The notes beneath the pieces were generated by a model. It made no database searches, was not told the origin of the DNA, and was given only the letters and a program-made list of their open reading frames with translations. Source: Pseudonocardia terrae (GTDB lineage Bacteria > Actinomycetota > Actinomycetes > Mycobacteriales > Pseudonocardiaceae). Taken from it: a DNA stretch of 43,913 nucleotides. Every line of letters starts with the position of its first letter. Position 1 is the stretch's first letter. Shown here one piece after another: positions 15,840 to 24,241 of the stretch. The translations under genes and the position numbers were made by a program. The stretch lies in contig NZ_JAJTTE010000055.1 in NCBI RefSeq assembly GCF_021343995.1, positions 1-43,913 on the forward strand. The letters are read 5' to 3'.

Positions 15840-16652
15840 GTGCCCGGGGACGCGCTCGCCGCCGTCGGGCTGGAGCCCGGCGTCGTCCGCGGCGGTGGGG
15901 TGCGCCGGGTGACCCTGCCCGACGGGCGGGCCGCCGTCGTCAAGCGGGACCCGTCCGTGCCCGCCGAGGCCGCGGGCCTGCGGTGGCTGGCCGTGCCCGG
16001 GGGACCGCCCGTCCCCGAGGTGTACGCCGCCGACGCGGAGTGCCTGGTCAGCCAGGAGGTGCCGGCCGGTCCGGCGTCCGTGACCGCCGCCGAGGACTTC
16101 GGCCGTCGGCTCGCCACGCTGCACGAGGCCGGCGCGCCGGCCTTCGGCGCGCCCCCGCCCGGTGGTCCCGCCGACGCCTGGATCGGCGCCACCGGGATGC
16201 GCAACGAGCCGGGCGACTCGTGGCCCGAGTGGTACGCCGAGCACCGGGTGCTCGCCTACGTGCGGCGCGCCGACCTGCCGGACACCGCGGTCTTCGAGGA
16301 GGTCTGCGCCCGGCTGCCGGAGCTCGCCGGGCCCGCCGAACCGCCCGCCCGACTGCACGGCGACCTGTGGTCGGGCAACGTCCTGTGGTCAACCGACGGC
16401 GCGTGGTTGATCGATCCCGCGGCGCACGGCGGGCACCGCGAGACCGACCTCGCGATGCTGGCGCTGTTCGGCCTGCCGCACCTCGACCGGGTGCTGGCGG
16501 CCTACGACGAGGCCGCTCCGCTGGCCGCGGGCTGGCGGTCCCGGGTCCCGCTCCACCAGCTGTTCCCGCTGCTCGTGCACACGGTGCTGTTCGGCGAGGG
16601 CTACGCCAGCCAGGCGGTGGCGGCCGCACACGCTGCGCTCCGCGCCGCCTGA
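15840..16652 (+). CDS. Fructosamine-3-kinase family protein
   Basis: A 270-residue kinase-fold protein. The catalytic loop HGDLWSGN is at residues 173-180 and the metal-binding segment IDPAAHGGHRETDLAM at 191-206; AAVVKRDP (Lys35) supplies the nucleotide-binding lysine. The family phosphorylates ketoamine (Amadori) adducts on proteins or small molecules and so starts deglycation. The GTG at 15840 begins two nt after the ptpA stop, so the two form an operon. The gene ends at the first palindromic repeat cluster and faces the convergent GNAT gene. Confidence 0.9.
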   Translation: MPGDALAAVGLEPGVVRGGGVRRVTLPDGRAAVVKRDPSVPAEAAGLRWLAVPGGPPVPEVYAADAECLVSQEVPAGPASVTAAEDFGRRLATLHEAGAPAFGAPPPGGPADAWIGATGMRNEPGDSWPEWYAEHRVLAYVRRADLPDTAVFEEVCARLPELAGPAEPPARLHGDLWSGNVLWSTDGAWLIDPAAHGGHRETDLAMLALFGLPHLDRVLAAYDEAAPLAAGWRSRVPLHQLFPLLVHTVLFGEGYASQAVAAAHAALRAA

Positions 16653-16666
16653 CCCGCCCGGAATGT

Positions 16667-16769
16667 CGCAGTAGGGAACCGTAACGCGATCAGAACATCC
16701 GAAAAGCAGCGCTATGGAACCATACTGCGGTCAGAGCGCCCGAAACTCGCGTTACGGAACCATACTGCG
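16667..16769. repeat. Palindromic repeat cluster 1 (three copies, 40-41-bp period)
   Basis: Three 22-bp imperfect palindromes at 16667-16688, 16708-16729 and 16748-16769, each with arms like CGCRTTAYGG and CCATACTGCG around the shared core GGAACC. The spacers of 19 and 18 bp are themselves alike (CCGAAAAG and CCCGAAACT before the next palindrome), so the true unit is about 41 bp and has a direction. The cluster fills the space between the convergent fructosamine-kinase and GNAT genes and ends four bp before the GNAT stop. Confidence 0.85.
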
Positions 16770-16772
16770 GTC

Positions 16773-17714
16773 TCAGCGCCAGTCGTCGATCACGAACACG
16801 TCGTCCCGGTCGTAGCCGGTGTCGTTGGGCGCGTGCATCGTGACGCCCGGGACGTCCGTGACGAAACCGCGCGCCACCAGGTGCCGGTAGGCCCGGTGCC
16901 GGGCGGTGTTGACCCCGACGACGAGCCGATCCGCCCCCACCGTCGCGGCGTGCGCCAGGCAGGCGTCGACGAGCGCGGCGAAGTCCGCCTCGGCCCCGGG
17001 CCGGACCAGGCCGACCTTCACGTACGCCACCCCCGAGCCCGCCTCGGACCCCGCGCCGTCGTGGACCACGGCCACTCCGGTGGGCGCCGCCGCCGGTCCG
17101 GCCAGCACGACCTCGCCGATCTTCTGGTCCAGCGCGCTCGCGATCTCGCCGGCGATGTCGAGCCCCGGGTAGACGGCGCCGGCGAGCCGCGCGGCCGCGC
17201 CGGTCAACTCCTCGCGGTCCCGCGCGGACCCCGGCCCCCACTCCACCGCGGGCGGCGCAGCCGGCACCGGCCGGGACATCAACGCCGTGAGGAACCGCGG
17301 CCAGTACCCGAAGCGCTGGTAGAGCCGGTGGTGGCGCGGGCTGTGCGCGAACGTGAAGAGCCCGCGGCGGACCACGCCCCACTCGCGCAGGACGCCGTCG
17401 GCCGCGGCCATCAGCTGCGAGCCGACGCCGCGGTCCCAGCACTCCGGCTCCACCGACAGCGGCCCGACGAACCCGACGCTCCCCCACCGTGTGGCGAACC
17501 CCGACCCGAGGAGCCGGGACCCGGCGAAGGCCCCGAGGGCGGCCGTGTTCCCCGCCGCCCAGCGGGTACGGACTAGCTCGGTGTCGCGCTGGTCGGCCGC
17601 ACCCCCGAGGAGCGCCGCGAAGGCCCGGCGCTGGATGCGGTCGGCGGCGTCGAGGTCCGGTTCGCGCAGCGGCCGGATCTCGCACTCCATCCGGTACGGC
17701 CTGTGTGGACCCAT
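16773..17714 (-). CDS. GNAT-family N-acetyltransferase
   Basis: A 313-residue protein with an N-terminal GNAT domain: CEIRPLREPDLDAADRI start, the acetyl-CoA loop region SVEPECWDRGVGSQLM (Q/RxxGxG-type) and the following helix, and HSPRHHRLYQRFGYWPRF, which is the usual domain end. The C-terminal half (residues about 165-313) resembles a second, degenerate GNAT fold (AVVHDGAGSEAGSGVAYVKVG and VDACLAHAATVGADRLVVGVN). Substrate is unknown. I take the ATG at 17714 because CATCGT, a -10-like hexamer, lies six nt upstream; an ATG at 17690 is the alternative. It is a single gene followed by repeat cluster 1. Confidence 0.82.
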   Translation of the reverse strand: MGPHRPYRMECEIRPLREPDLDAADRIQRRAFAALLGGAADQRDTELVRTRWAAGNTAALGAFAGSRLLGSGFATRWGSVGFVGPLSVEPECWDRGVGSQLMAAADGVLREWGVVRRGLFTFAHSPRHHRLYQRFGYWPRFLTALMSRPVPAAPPAVEWGPGSARDREELTGAAARLAGAVYPGLDIAGEIASALDQKIGEVVLAGPAAAPTGVAVVHDGAGSEAGSGVAYVKVGLVRPGAEADFAALVDACLAHAATVGADRLVVGVNTARHRAYRHLVARGFVTDVPGVTMHAPNDTGYDRDDVFVIDDWR

Positions 17715-17720
17715 GCGCGA

Positions 17721-17726
17721 ACGATG
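17721..17726 (-). promoter_or_regulatory. Weak -10 box for leaderless GNAT gene
   Basis: On the minus strand the hexamer is CATCGT, six nt before the ATG at 17714. It keeps the key A and T of TANNNT but not the first T. Confidence 0.35.
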
Positions 17727-17766
17727 CACGCGCACCCGACCCTCGGGAAGGGCTGCGGTGGACCGT

Positions 17767-19212
17767 TCAGCCGGACGTGCGCTCCGCCTCGGCGGCCGGT
17801 GCCTCCTTGAGCTCGGCGAGCGAGTCGTCGATCGCCGCGGCGAGGACGTCGACGTCCGGCAGGGCGTCACGGTCCGCGTTCAGTCCATAACAGACGGTGC
17901 CGTCGTAGGACGTCACGCCGATGGCGACGGCCTGGCCGTGCGCCAGCGGGACCACCGGGAACATGTCCCGCATTCGGGCGCCCATCGCGTACAACGGCCG
18001 CGGCGGCCCGGGCACGTGGGTGACGACGACGTTGAACAGCCGCGAGGACAGCCGGGAGGACAGACGCGCGCCCATCTGGTGCACGGTGGGCGTGGCCAGC
18101 CCCGCGAGCCCGACCACGGCGGTGGTGCCGGCCGACCGGCCGAACCGCTTGCGCGCCTCCATCTGCACCGCGATCGAGCGCAGCCGCTCGACCGGGTCGT
18201 CGATGCCGACCGGCAGCTCCACGAAGACCGCGGAGATCTGGTTGCCCGCCACGATCCTTCCGCCCGTCGCGGCGCCGCTGCGGCCGCGCACGCTCACCGG
18301 CACCATCGCCCGCACCACCGTGTCGGCGAAGATCGGCTCGCCGCGGCTGATCAGCCAGCGCCGCAACGCCCCCGCGACCACGGCGAGCACCACGTCGTTG
18401 ACCGAGCCGCCCCCCGCGCCGTGCCGCCGCCGGATCACCCGGTGCTCGAACAGCGAGGTCCTGGCCATCCCGAATCGCCGCTGCTCCCCGATGGGCGCGT
18501 TGAGGGCGCCGACGGGCCGCCCGCGGCTGGCGGTGCGCGCGGCGTCGGCCAGCCCGCCGAGCGAGCGCCGGACCGACGACGCGGCCTGCCGCAGGTCGGC
18601 GGCCGAGCGCGCGACGGCGTCGACCGCGCTTCGCGGGCGCAGCATGTTCTCCACGACCGCCGAGGCCGCGAGCTCCAGACCGGTGGGCTCGCGGGCCGGC
18701 CGCCAGTCGTCCGGCTCGACGTGCCGCGGCGTGGGCGTGGTGTCGAGCAGGACGGCACCGATGTCCATCGAGGCCAGCCCGTCGACCATCGCGTGGTGGG
18801 TCTTCGTGACGACCGCGAGCCGGTGTCCCTCGAACCCCTCGACCAGGTAGATCTCCCACAGCGGGCGCGACCGGTCGAGCTGGCGGGACAGCAGCCGGCC
18901 GACCAGCTCACGCAGCGCCACGTCCGACCCCGGGGCGGGCAGCGCCGAGCGCCGGACGTGGTAGCTCAGGTCGAAGTCCGGGTCGTCGACCCAGACCGGC
19001 AGCCCGAGCCGCCCCGGCACCTCGCGCACCTTCTGCCGGTAGCGCGGCACCAGGGCGAGCCGGTCGCCGATGAGCCGGACGAACGCGCCGACGTCGAAGG
19101 GCTCGTCGTCGGACCCCGTCTCGAAGGTCATCACCCCGCCGACGGTCATCGCCGTCGTGCGCTCCTCCATGAACAGGAACGAGGCGTCCAGGGGCGACAG
19201 GCGCTCGGGCAC
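17767..19212 (-). CDS. Wax ester synthase / diacylglycerol acyltransferase (WS/DGAT)
   Basis: A 481-residue acyltransferase of the bacterial WS/DGAT family, which makes wax esters or triacylglycerol from acyl-CoA at the membrane and lipid-body surface. The catalytic HHxxxDG motif is HHAMVDG at residues 139-145, preceded by the conserved PLWE (117-120) and N-terminal LSPLDASFLFMEE. The later family blocks SVNDVVLAVVAGALRRWL and NVVVTHVPGPPRPLY are complete. GTG at 19212 follows a TAGGGT -10 box by seven nt without a ribosome site. The upstream genes on the same strand (tmsB, tmsA) also handle membrane fatty acids; the gap to tmsB is 34 bp but this gene has its own promoter signal. Confidence 0.95.
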   Translation of the reverse strand: MPERLSPLDASFLFMEERTTAMTVGGVMTFETGSDDEPFDVGAFVRLIGDRLALVPRYRQKVREVPGRLGLPVWVDDPDFDLSYHVRRSALPAPGSDVALRELVGRLLSRQLDRSRPLWEIYLVEGFEGHRLAVVTKTHHAMVDGLASMDIGAVLLDTTPTPRHVEPDDWRPAREPTGLELAASAVVENMLRPRSAVDAVARSAADLRQAASSVRRSLGGLADAARTASRGRPVGALNAPIGEQRRFGMARTSLFEHRVIRRRHGAGGGSVNDVVLAVVAGALRRWLISRGEPIFADTVVRAMVPVSVRGRSGAATGGRIVAGNQISAVFVELPVGIDDPVERLRSIAVQMEARKRFGRSAGTTAVVGLAGLATPTVHQMGARLSSRLSSRLFNVVVTHVPGPPRPLYAMGARMRDMFPVVPLAHGQAVAIGVTSYDGTVCYGLNADRDALPDVDVLAAAIDDSLAELKEAPAAEAERTSG

Positions 19213-19219
19213 GGGAGGA

Positions 19220-19225
19220 ACCCTA
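19220..19225 (-). promoter_or_regulatory. -10 box for leaderless WS/DGAT gene
   Basis: TAGGGT on the minus strand lies seven nt before the GTG start at 19212, within the short gap after tmsB. Confidence 0.5.
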
Positions 19226-19246
19226 GCCGCGGGGATCAGGACCGGC

Positions 19247-20497
19247 TCACCACACGCCCTCGGCCCGCCAGCCGCGCAGCGGCATGCCCGACGCGCCGTG
19301 GTCCCCCAGCTTCACACCCAGCATCTGGTGCAGCTGGATGTTGTCGAGCTCGAACCCGAGCCGGCACGCCGCCATGTAGAGCCGCCACACCCGCGCCCGG
19401 CCCACGCCGACCTCGGCCACCGCCTCGGTCCAGTGCTCCTCGAGGTTGGCGCCCCAGTCCCGCAGGGTCATGGCGTAGTGCTCGCGCAGGTTCTCCTCGT
19501 GCCGTATCTCGAAGCCGGCGTCGTTCATCTCGGTCATCAGCAGGCCGGGCGACTCGAGCTGCCCGTCCGGGAAGACGTACCGGCCGATGAACGGGTCGAC
19601 CTTGCGCTTGTTCACGGTGCGCGGCTGCGTGATGCAGTGGTTGAGCAGCCGGCCCTCAGGGCGCAGCTTGCCGTACAGGAAGCCGAAGTAGTGCTGCAGC
19701 TGCTTCTTTCCGATGTGCTCGGTGAGCCCGATCGAGCTGACGGCGTCGAACCCCGTCTCGGGGACGTCCCGGTAGTCGAGGTGCCGGACCTCGGCGAGCT
19801 CCTCGAGGCCCTCGCGCCGGATCGCCCCCTGCGCCCACTCCGCCTGGTTCTTCGACAGCGTGACGCCCAGGGCGCGCACGCCCATCCGGGCCGCGTGCCG
19901 GACCATGCCGCCCCACCCGCAGCCGACGTCGAGCAGCCGCATCCCCGGCTCCAGCGCGAGCTTGCGGGCGACGAGGTCGTACTTGTTCTCCTGCGCCTCC
20001 TCGAGCGTCGCGTCGGGGCGCGGGTAGGCCGCGCAGGTGTAGGTCATCGACGGCCCGAGCACCCACTCGTAGAAGCGGTTGGACACGTCGTAGTGGTGCG
20101 AGATCGCCTGGCTGTCCCGGAACTTCGAGTGCAGCCGGCCGCGGGGCCGGGCCTCGAGCTCCGGCGGCGCGGGCCGGTACTTCAGCCACACCGGCCCGAC
20201 GGTCGCGAGCAGCTTCGCGAAGTCCGCCTTGGAAATGCCGTGCAGGGTGACCTCGGACAGCGCGGAGAGCGCGGTGTAGAGGTCGCCCTCCACGTCGATC
20301 TCGCCGGTGACGTACGCCCGGGCCAGGCCCAGCGTGCCCGGCGCCGACGCCAGCCGGGCCAGCGCCCGCGGCGACTCGATGCGCAACGCCACCTCGGCGT
20401 CGTCCGGACCGGACTTGCTGCCGTCGTAGGCCACCAGCCGAAGGGGCGCATCCGCCCCGACGACGTGCCCGAACACCTCCGCGACCCGCATGCTCAC
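19247..20497 (-). CDS. tmsB: 10-methyl fatty acid synthesis methyltransferase (TmsB/BfaB, UfaA1-like, CFA-synthase family)
   Basis: A 416-residue SAM-dependent methyltransferase of the cyclopropane-fatty-acid synthase family. It has the hallmark HHYDVSNRFYEWVLGPSMTYTCAAY (residues 134-158), the SAM site LDVGCGWGG (189-197), and the catalytic-region EHIGKKQLQHYF. In Actinobacteria the gene beside a FAD oxidoreductase of this type is tmsB/bfaB (M. tuberculosis ufaA1, Rv0447c), which methylates the delta-9 double bond of oleoyl phospholipid to a 10-methylene product. Start GTG at 20497 overlaps the tmsA stop as GTGA. The pairing with tmsA makes this assignment much stronger than CFA synthase alone. 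No tmsC is visible nearby. Confidence 0.88.
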   Translation of the reverse strand: MSMRVAEVFGHVVGADAPLRLVAYDGSKSGPDDAEVALRIESPRALARLASAPGTLGLARAYVTGEIDVEGDLYTALSALSEVTLHGISKADFAKLLATVGPVWLKYRPAPPELEARPRGRLHSKFRDSQAISHHYDVSNRFYEWVLGPSMTYTCAAYPRPDATLEEAQENKYDLVARKLALEPGMRLLDVGCGWGGMVRHAARMGVRALGVTLSKNQAEWAQGAIRREGLEELAEVRHLDYRDVPETGFDAVSSIGLTEHIGKKQLQHYFGFLYGKLRPEGRLLNHCITQPRTVNKRKVDPFIGRYVFPDGQLESPGLLMTEMNDAGFEIRHEENLREHYAMTLRDWGANLEEHWTEAVAEVGVGRARVWRLYMAACRLGFELDNIQLHQMLGVKLGDHGASGMPLRGWRAEGVW

Positions 20498-21915
20498 GCT
20501 CCCCCTCCGACCTTCGTGTACAGATCAGGTACCCGACCCGTAGGGTCGTAGCGCTCCTTCACGGCCCGGTACGCCGGTCCGTTGTAGCGCTCCCAGAACT
20601 CGGTCTCGCCGTAGTGGACGGTCGAGTACAGACTCTTGTGGCCGTCCAGGTCGGCCACCAGCATCTCGACGAAGCGGTTGTGCTCCTCCCGGTCCGCGCC
20701 CACCGGCACCGACGACCAGAAGCCGACGTTGACGTACGGCGTGTGCGGCTCCATCGGGTACAGCGGCCAGGTGCGCTCCCCGCGCAGCTGCAGCGGGCAG
20801 AGCCACACCGGCGTGATCCCGACGTGCTCGTGGAAGGCAGCCAGGAACTCCGGGAGCCGGGGCGTCGGGATCTCGACGTCCTGGATCACCATCTCCTCCT
20901 GGGGCCTGCCGAGGGCGCGCCGCACCGCGTTCGACGCCTGGTACCGCTGGTCGAGCGCCACGAGCCTGCGGTACACGTCGGACCGGCGGTACCGCTTCGG
21001 CCACACCCGACGGACGGCGGGCACCTGCACCCCGAAGGCGCGCGAGCACCAGAACCAGTCGGTGTCCCAGCGCCACAGGTAGTCGTGGACGGTGAGGTGG
21101 TCGACCGGCCGGCGCTGCAGCGACCGGTAGTAGACGTCCATGCCGGTGTAGTCGGAGACCTGCGCACCGGGCGTGGGGGCGTCGACGAACCGCCCGACGC
21201 TCACGTAGTGCTCGTCGGCGGAGAACACGGTGCCGTCGACGAAGTCCGCGGGCCCGTCCGGGCGGGAGGACTCCGCCAGCGCGGCGGTGGCCTCCTCGGC
21301 GGTGCGGAAGCGGTGGTGGGTGAGCCTGACGTAGGGCTTCACCGGCAGCAGCTCGATGCGCAGCCGCAGGGCGTAGCCGAGGGTGCCGTACGAGTTGGCG
21401 AACGACGCGAACAGGTCCGCGTGCTCCGTGTCCGGCGCCGCCGTCACGAGCTCGCCGGCGGGCGTGAGGACGTCCATCTCGAGCACGGACTCGTGCGGCA
21501 GCCCGTGCCGGAACGACGTCGACTCGATCCCCAGCCCGGTCACCGCGCCGCCGAGGGTGATCGTCTTGAGCTGCGGCACCACCAGCGGCATCAGCCCGTG
21601 CGGCAGGGTCGCCGCCACGAGGTCCTCGTAGGTGCACATGCCCTGGACGTCCGCGGTGCGTGCCGCCCGGTCCACCTCGATCACCCCGGTCAGCCCCGAG
21701 GTGTCGAGCAGCACCGACTCCGCGGCGTGCGTGCCGAACCGGAACAGGTTCGACGTCCGCTTGCCCAGCCGTACGGGAGTGCCGGCCGGGACCGCGCGGT
21801 AGGCCCGTAGGAGGTCGGCGACGGTGGCGTCGTGCGCTCGCCGTGCCGCCGACGCGCCCGAGCCTGTTCCCGGGCCTGCTTCCGGCCCCGTGCCCACCCG
21901 CTCGATCGTGCCCAC
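20494..21915 (-). CDS. tmsA: FAD-binding reductase of 10-methyl fatty acid synthesis (TmsA/BfaA)
   Basis: A 473-residue FAD-linked oxidase of the p-cresol-methylhydroxylase/DHCR24 type. The FAD domain shows GKRTSNLFRFG (residues 51-61) and PQLKTITLGGAVTGLGIES (113-131), with the conserved C-terminal blocks VWLCPLQLRG and YPMEPHTPYVNVGFW. The family partner of the CFA-like methyltransferase reduces the 10-methylene intermediate to 10-methylstearate (tuberculostearate), probably with NADPH. The start GTG at 21915 follows a TAGCGT -10 box by six nt, suggesting leaderless transcription of tmsA-tmsB. Confidence 0.87.
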   Translation of the reverse strand: MGTIERVGTGPEAGPGTGSGASAARRAHDATVADLLRAYRAVPAGTPVRLGKRTSNLFRFGTHAAESVLLDTSGLTGVIEVDRAARTADVQGMCTYEDLVAATLPHGLMPLVVPQLKTITLGGAVTGLGIESTSFRHGLPHESVLEMDVLTPAGELVTAAPDTEHADLFASFANSYGTLGYALRLRIELLPVKPYVRLTHHRFRTAEEATAALAESSRPDGPADFVDGTVFSADEHYVSVGRFVDAPTPGAQVSDYTGMDVYYRSLQRRPVDHLTVHDYLWRWDTDWFWCSRAFGVQVPAVRRVWPKRYRRSDVYRRLVALDQRYQASNAVRRALGRPQEEMVIQDVEIPTPRLPEFLAAFHEHVGITPVWLCPLQLRGERTWPLYPMEPHTPYVNVGFWSSVPVGADREEHNRFVEMLVADLDGHKSLYSTVHYGETEFWERYNGPAYRAVKERYDPTGRVPDLYTKVGGGA

Positions 21916-21921
21916 GCCGCC

Positions 21922-21927
21922 ACGCTA
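21922..21927 (-). promoter_or_regulatory. -10 box for leaderless tmsA-tmsB operon
   Basis: TAGCGT on the minus strand lies six nt before the tmsA GTG at 21915. Confidence 0.5.
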
Positions 21928-22010
21928 ACGCCGCGGACGCGACTCCGTCAGGGCCGACATCGGGGTAGTACGTCACTCACCTGCGCGGCGAGTACGACGA
22001 AACGGACACC

Positions 22011-22991
22011 TCACCCACGCCGCCGGGCGGCGACGAGCTTCGGGATCGCCGGGAAACCGGTGATCGGCTGGTACGCCTCGGCCGCGGCGGTGAGCCCGGC
22101 GTACTCCTCGTCGGTCAGCCGGATCTCCGCCGCCGCCACGTTGCTCTCCAGCTGCGCGACGCTCGACGCCCCTGGGATCGCGACGACGTTCCGCGGGTGT
22201 ACGACCCAGGCCAGGGCGATCTGGGACGGCGTGGCGTCGTGCGCCGAGGCGACGTCGCGCAGGGTGTCGAGCAGCGGCTTCGCGGCGTCGAGGTTCTCCG
22301 GCAGGAACATCGCGTTGGCGGCGCGCACGCCGTTGGTCGGGCGGTGGTCGCGGTCGTAGCGGCCGGACAGCAGCCCCTGCGCCAGCGGGCTGTACGCGAT
22401 GACCACGTGCCCGGTGCGCTGGGCCCACGGCAGCATCTCGGTCAGCGGCGCACGCTGCACCAGGCTGAACTGGACCTGGTTGGACAGGACCTTCGCGCCG
22501 AAGCGTGCCTCCGCAGAGCGCCAGCGCTCGAGCTTGTAGTTGGACACGCCGACGTCGCGGACCACGCCCACGTCGCGCAGCGCCTGCATCCCGCGCATCG
22601 TGGTGCCGTCGCTCACCAGCGGGTTGGGCTGGTGCACCTGGTAGAGGTCCAGGGTCCGGACCCCGAGCCGCTGCGCGCTCGCCACCCCCCGCTGCTGCAC
22701 CACCGCCGCCGTCGGCAGCACCGGGAAGATCTTGGTCGCGACCACGACGCCCTCCGCGCCGCCGGTCTCGGCCAGGGCCTTGCCGAGGATGCGCTCCGAG
22801 CGCCCGAACCCGTACACCTCCGCGGTGTCGAACACGGTGACGCCCAGCTCGCGGGCCCGGGCGACGATCCGGCCGGCCTCCGTCTCGTCGTACCCGCCGC
22901 CGTAGCCCCATTCCTTGGACCCGAACTGCCAGGTCCCGAGCCCGATCACCGAGTACGGCTTCTCCGTACCGACGTTCTCCACATGGCGCAT
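22011..22991 (-). CDS. Aldo/keto reductase
   Basis: A 326-residue NAD(P)H-dependent oxidoreductase of the aldo/keto reductase superfamily. The catalytic tetrad is visible: Asp55 and Tyr60 in VFDTAEVYGFG, Lys87 in VATKIFP, His120 in LYQVHQPNP. The later GVSNYKLERW and AWVVHPRNVVAIPGASS blocks are typical of the YhdN/voltage-channel-beta-like group. The ATG at 22991 is six nt after a CACACT -10-like hexamer. It lies 95 bp upstream of tmsA on the same strand, but there is no evidence that it takes part in fatty acid methylation. Substrate is unknown. Confidence 0.92.
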   Translation of the reverse strand: MRHVENVGTEKPYSVIGLGTWQFGSKEWGYGGGYDETEAGRIVARARELGVTVFDTAEVYGFGRSERILGKALAETGGAEGVVVATKIFPVLPTAAVVQQRGVASAQRLGVRTLDLYQVHQPNPLVSDGTTMRGMQALRDVGVVRDVGVSNYKLERWRSAEARFGAKVLSNQVQFSLVQRAPLTEMLPWAQRTGHVVIAYSPLAQGLLSGRYDRDHRPTNGVRAANAMFLPENLDAAKPLLDTLRDVASAHDATPSQIALAWVVHPRNVVAIPGASSVAQLESNVAAAEIRLTDEEYAGLTAAAEAYQPITGFPAIPKLVAARRRG

Positions 22992-22997
22992 GGCTCC

Positions 22998-23003
22998 AGT
23001 GTG
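22998..23003 (-). promoter_or_regulatory. Weak -10 box for leaderless aldo/keto reductase gene
   Basis: CACACT on the minus strand lies six nt before the ATG at 22991; it keeps the A and final T of TANNNT. Confidence 0.35.
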
Positions 23004-23091
23004 CCCACGGCGCGACCGGGCCCCGAAAACTCGCTCAGTGGGCCCTCAGGAACCCCGGGAACCCGGTGGGACCGGGGGTGACCTCGGTATC

Positions 23092-24168
23092 TCAGTGCTC
23101 GGCCAGGAACGCGTCGAGCGCGGCCCAGGTGGTGGTCCGCGCCCTGCGCCCGGTGAGGACGCCGAGGTGCCCGCCCGGAGCGGACTCGAACCGCACCTCC
23201 GGGGCGCCGGACAGCAGGTCGACGGCACGGCGGACCGCGCGCAGCGGGGCGATCACGTCGTCCCGCCCGCCGACGACGAGGGCGGGCACCTTCACCGAGG
23301 CCAGCGAGACCCGCCGCCCGGCCAGCTCGAGGCTGCCGCCGGCGAGGTCGTTGCTGCGCAGGAAGAGATGGAACAGCTGCCCGAACACCCGGCCCGGATA
23401 GCCGTGCATGTTGGCCATCATGTGGTCGACGGCCTCGATCTGGGCGAGGGTGTCCCGGTCGTCGAGCCGGGAGAGGATCGCGAGCGGCCGCGTGATCATC
23501 TTGTCCACCGTGGTCAGCTGGAACACGGTGCTGACCAGCGGCGCCGGCCAGCTGCCCACCGCGCGGTAGAGCGCCGACACCGCCCGGCCGCCGGCCACCT
23601 CCGCGAGCGGGCGCAGCGGCGCGACCAGGGGCACCGCCGTGACGTCGACGGGGCTGCCGATCGCGGCGACCGCGCGGACCGGCAGCGGCTCCCCCGCCTC
23701 CTCCGCGGCGGCCAGCGCGAGCAGGCAGAACAGCCCGCCGAGGGACCAGCCGACCAGGTGCACGGGGCCGTCGGTCACCCCGGCGACCCCGCGGACCGCG
23801 CGCGGCACGACGTCGTCGACCCAGTGCTCGATGCCCAGCCGCCGGTGCCCGAACGCGATCGGGCCGTAGTCGACGAGGTACACCGGCCGGCCCGTGCCGA
23901 GCAGGTGCTCGACCAGCGAGCAGTCCCGGCGCAGGTCGTAGGCGAAGTCCGGCGCCCCCAGCGGCGGGATCAGCACCACCGCGGGCCCCGAGAGCGGCAC
24001 CCCGGGCAGCGGGTCGTAGCGGTGGAGCGTCCCGCCGGGTTCCCGGGCGATCTCGGTGCGCGGCATGCGCCGCAGGTCGGCGACGCCGCCGGCCACCGTC
24101 CGGTCCCAGGCGTTGGCCGCGGCCGCCCCCAGGCGGGAGCCCAGCTCGTCCCTCAGCGCACGGAGCAC
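23092..24168 (-). CDS. Alpha/beta hydrolase related to class III PHA synthases
   Basis: A 358-residue protein with the layout of PhaC-like proteins: VVLIPPLGAPDFAYDLRRDCSLVEHLL and VYLVDYG before the nucleophile elbow. The elbow is GWSLGG with Ser142, where true PHA synthases carry Cys (GxCxG), so hydrolysis or acyl transfer is more likely than polymer synthesis. Asp in VVGGRDDVIAPL and His in SAPGGHLGVLTG complete the triad. GTG at 24168 is six nt after a TACGCT -10 box; the frame is open further upstream but would run into the divergent gene. It is divergent from the acyl-CoA dehydrogenase gene, 73 bp apart, suggesting linked control in acyl-chain metabolism. Confidence 0.82.
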   Translation of the reverse strand: MLRALRDELGSRLGAAAANAWDRTVAGGVADLRRMPRTEIAREPGGTLHRYDPLPGVPLSGPAVVLIPPLGAPDFAYDLRRDCSLVEHLLGTGRPVYLVDYGPIAFGHRRLGIEHWVDDVVPRAVRGVAGVTDGPVHLVGWSLGGLFCLLALAAAEEAGEPLPVRAVAAIGSPVDVTAVPLVAPLRPLAEVAGGRAVSALYRAVGSWPAPLVSTVFQLTTVDKMITRPLAILSRLDDRDTLAQIEAVDHMMANMHGYPGRVFGQLFHLFLRSNDLAGGSLELAGRRVSLASVKVPALVVGGRDDVIAPLRAVRRAVDLLSGAPEVRFESAPGGHLGVLTGRRARTTTWAALDAFLAEH

Positions 24169-24174
24169 GGCGGC

Positions 24175-24180
24175 AGCGTA
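24175..24180 (-). promoter_or_regulatory. -10 box for leaderless PHA-synthase-like hydrolase gene
   Basis: TACGCT on the minus strand lies six nt before the GTG at 24168. Confidence 0.5.
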
Positions 24181-24228
24181 CGGCCCGCGCGGGCCGCGGA
24201 CGGCCCGCGGGGTTACCGACGAGTATGT

Positions 24229-24234
24229 GAGACT
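24229..24234 (+). promoter_or_regulatory. -10-like box for leaderless acyl-CoA dehydrogenase gene
   Basis: GAGACT ends seven nt before the ATG at 24242. It keeps the A and final T of TANNNT; no ribosome site is present. Confidence 0.35.
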
Positions 24235-24241
24235 GCGCGTC

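Noticed and set aside
16667..16769. CRISPR-like array (22-bp repeats with 19-bp spacers)
   Set aside because: Only two or three imperfect copies per cluster, spacers related to each other, repeats fully palindromic, and no cas genes; it is an intergenic repeat family instead.
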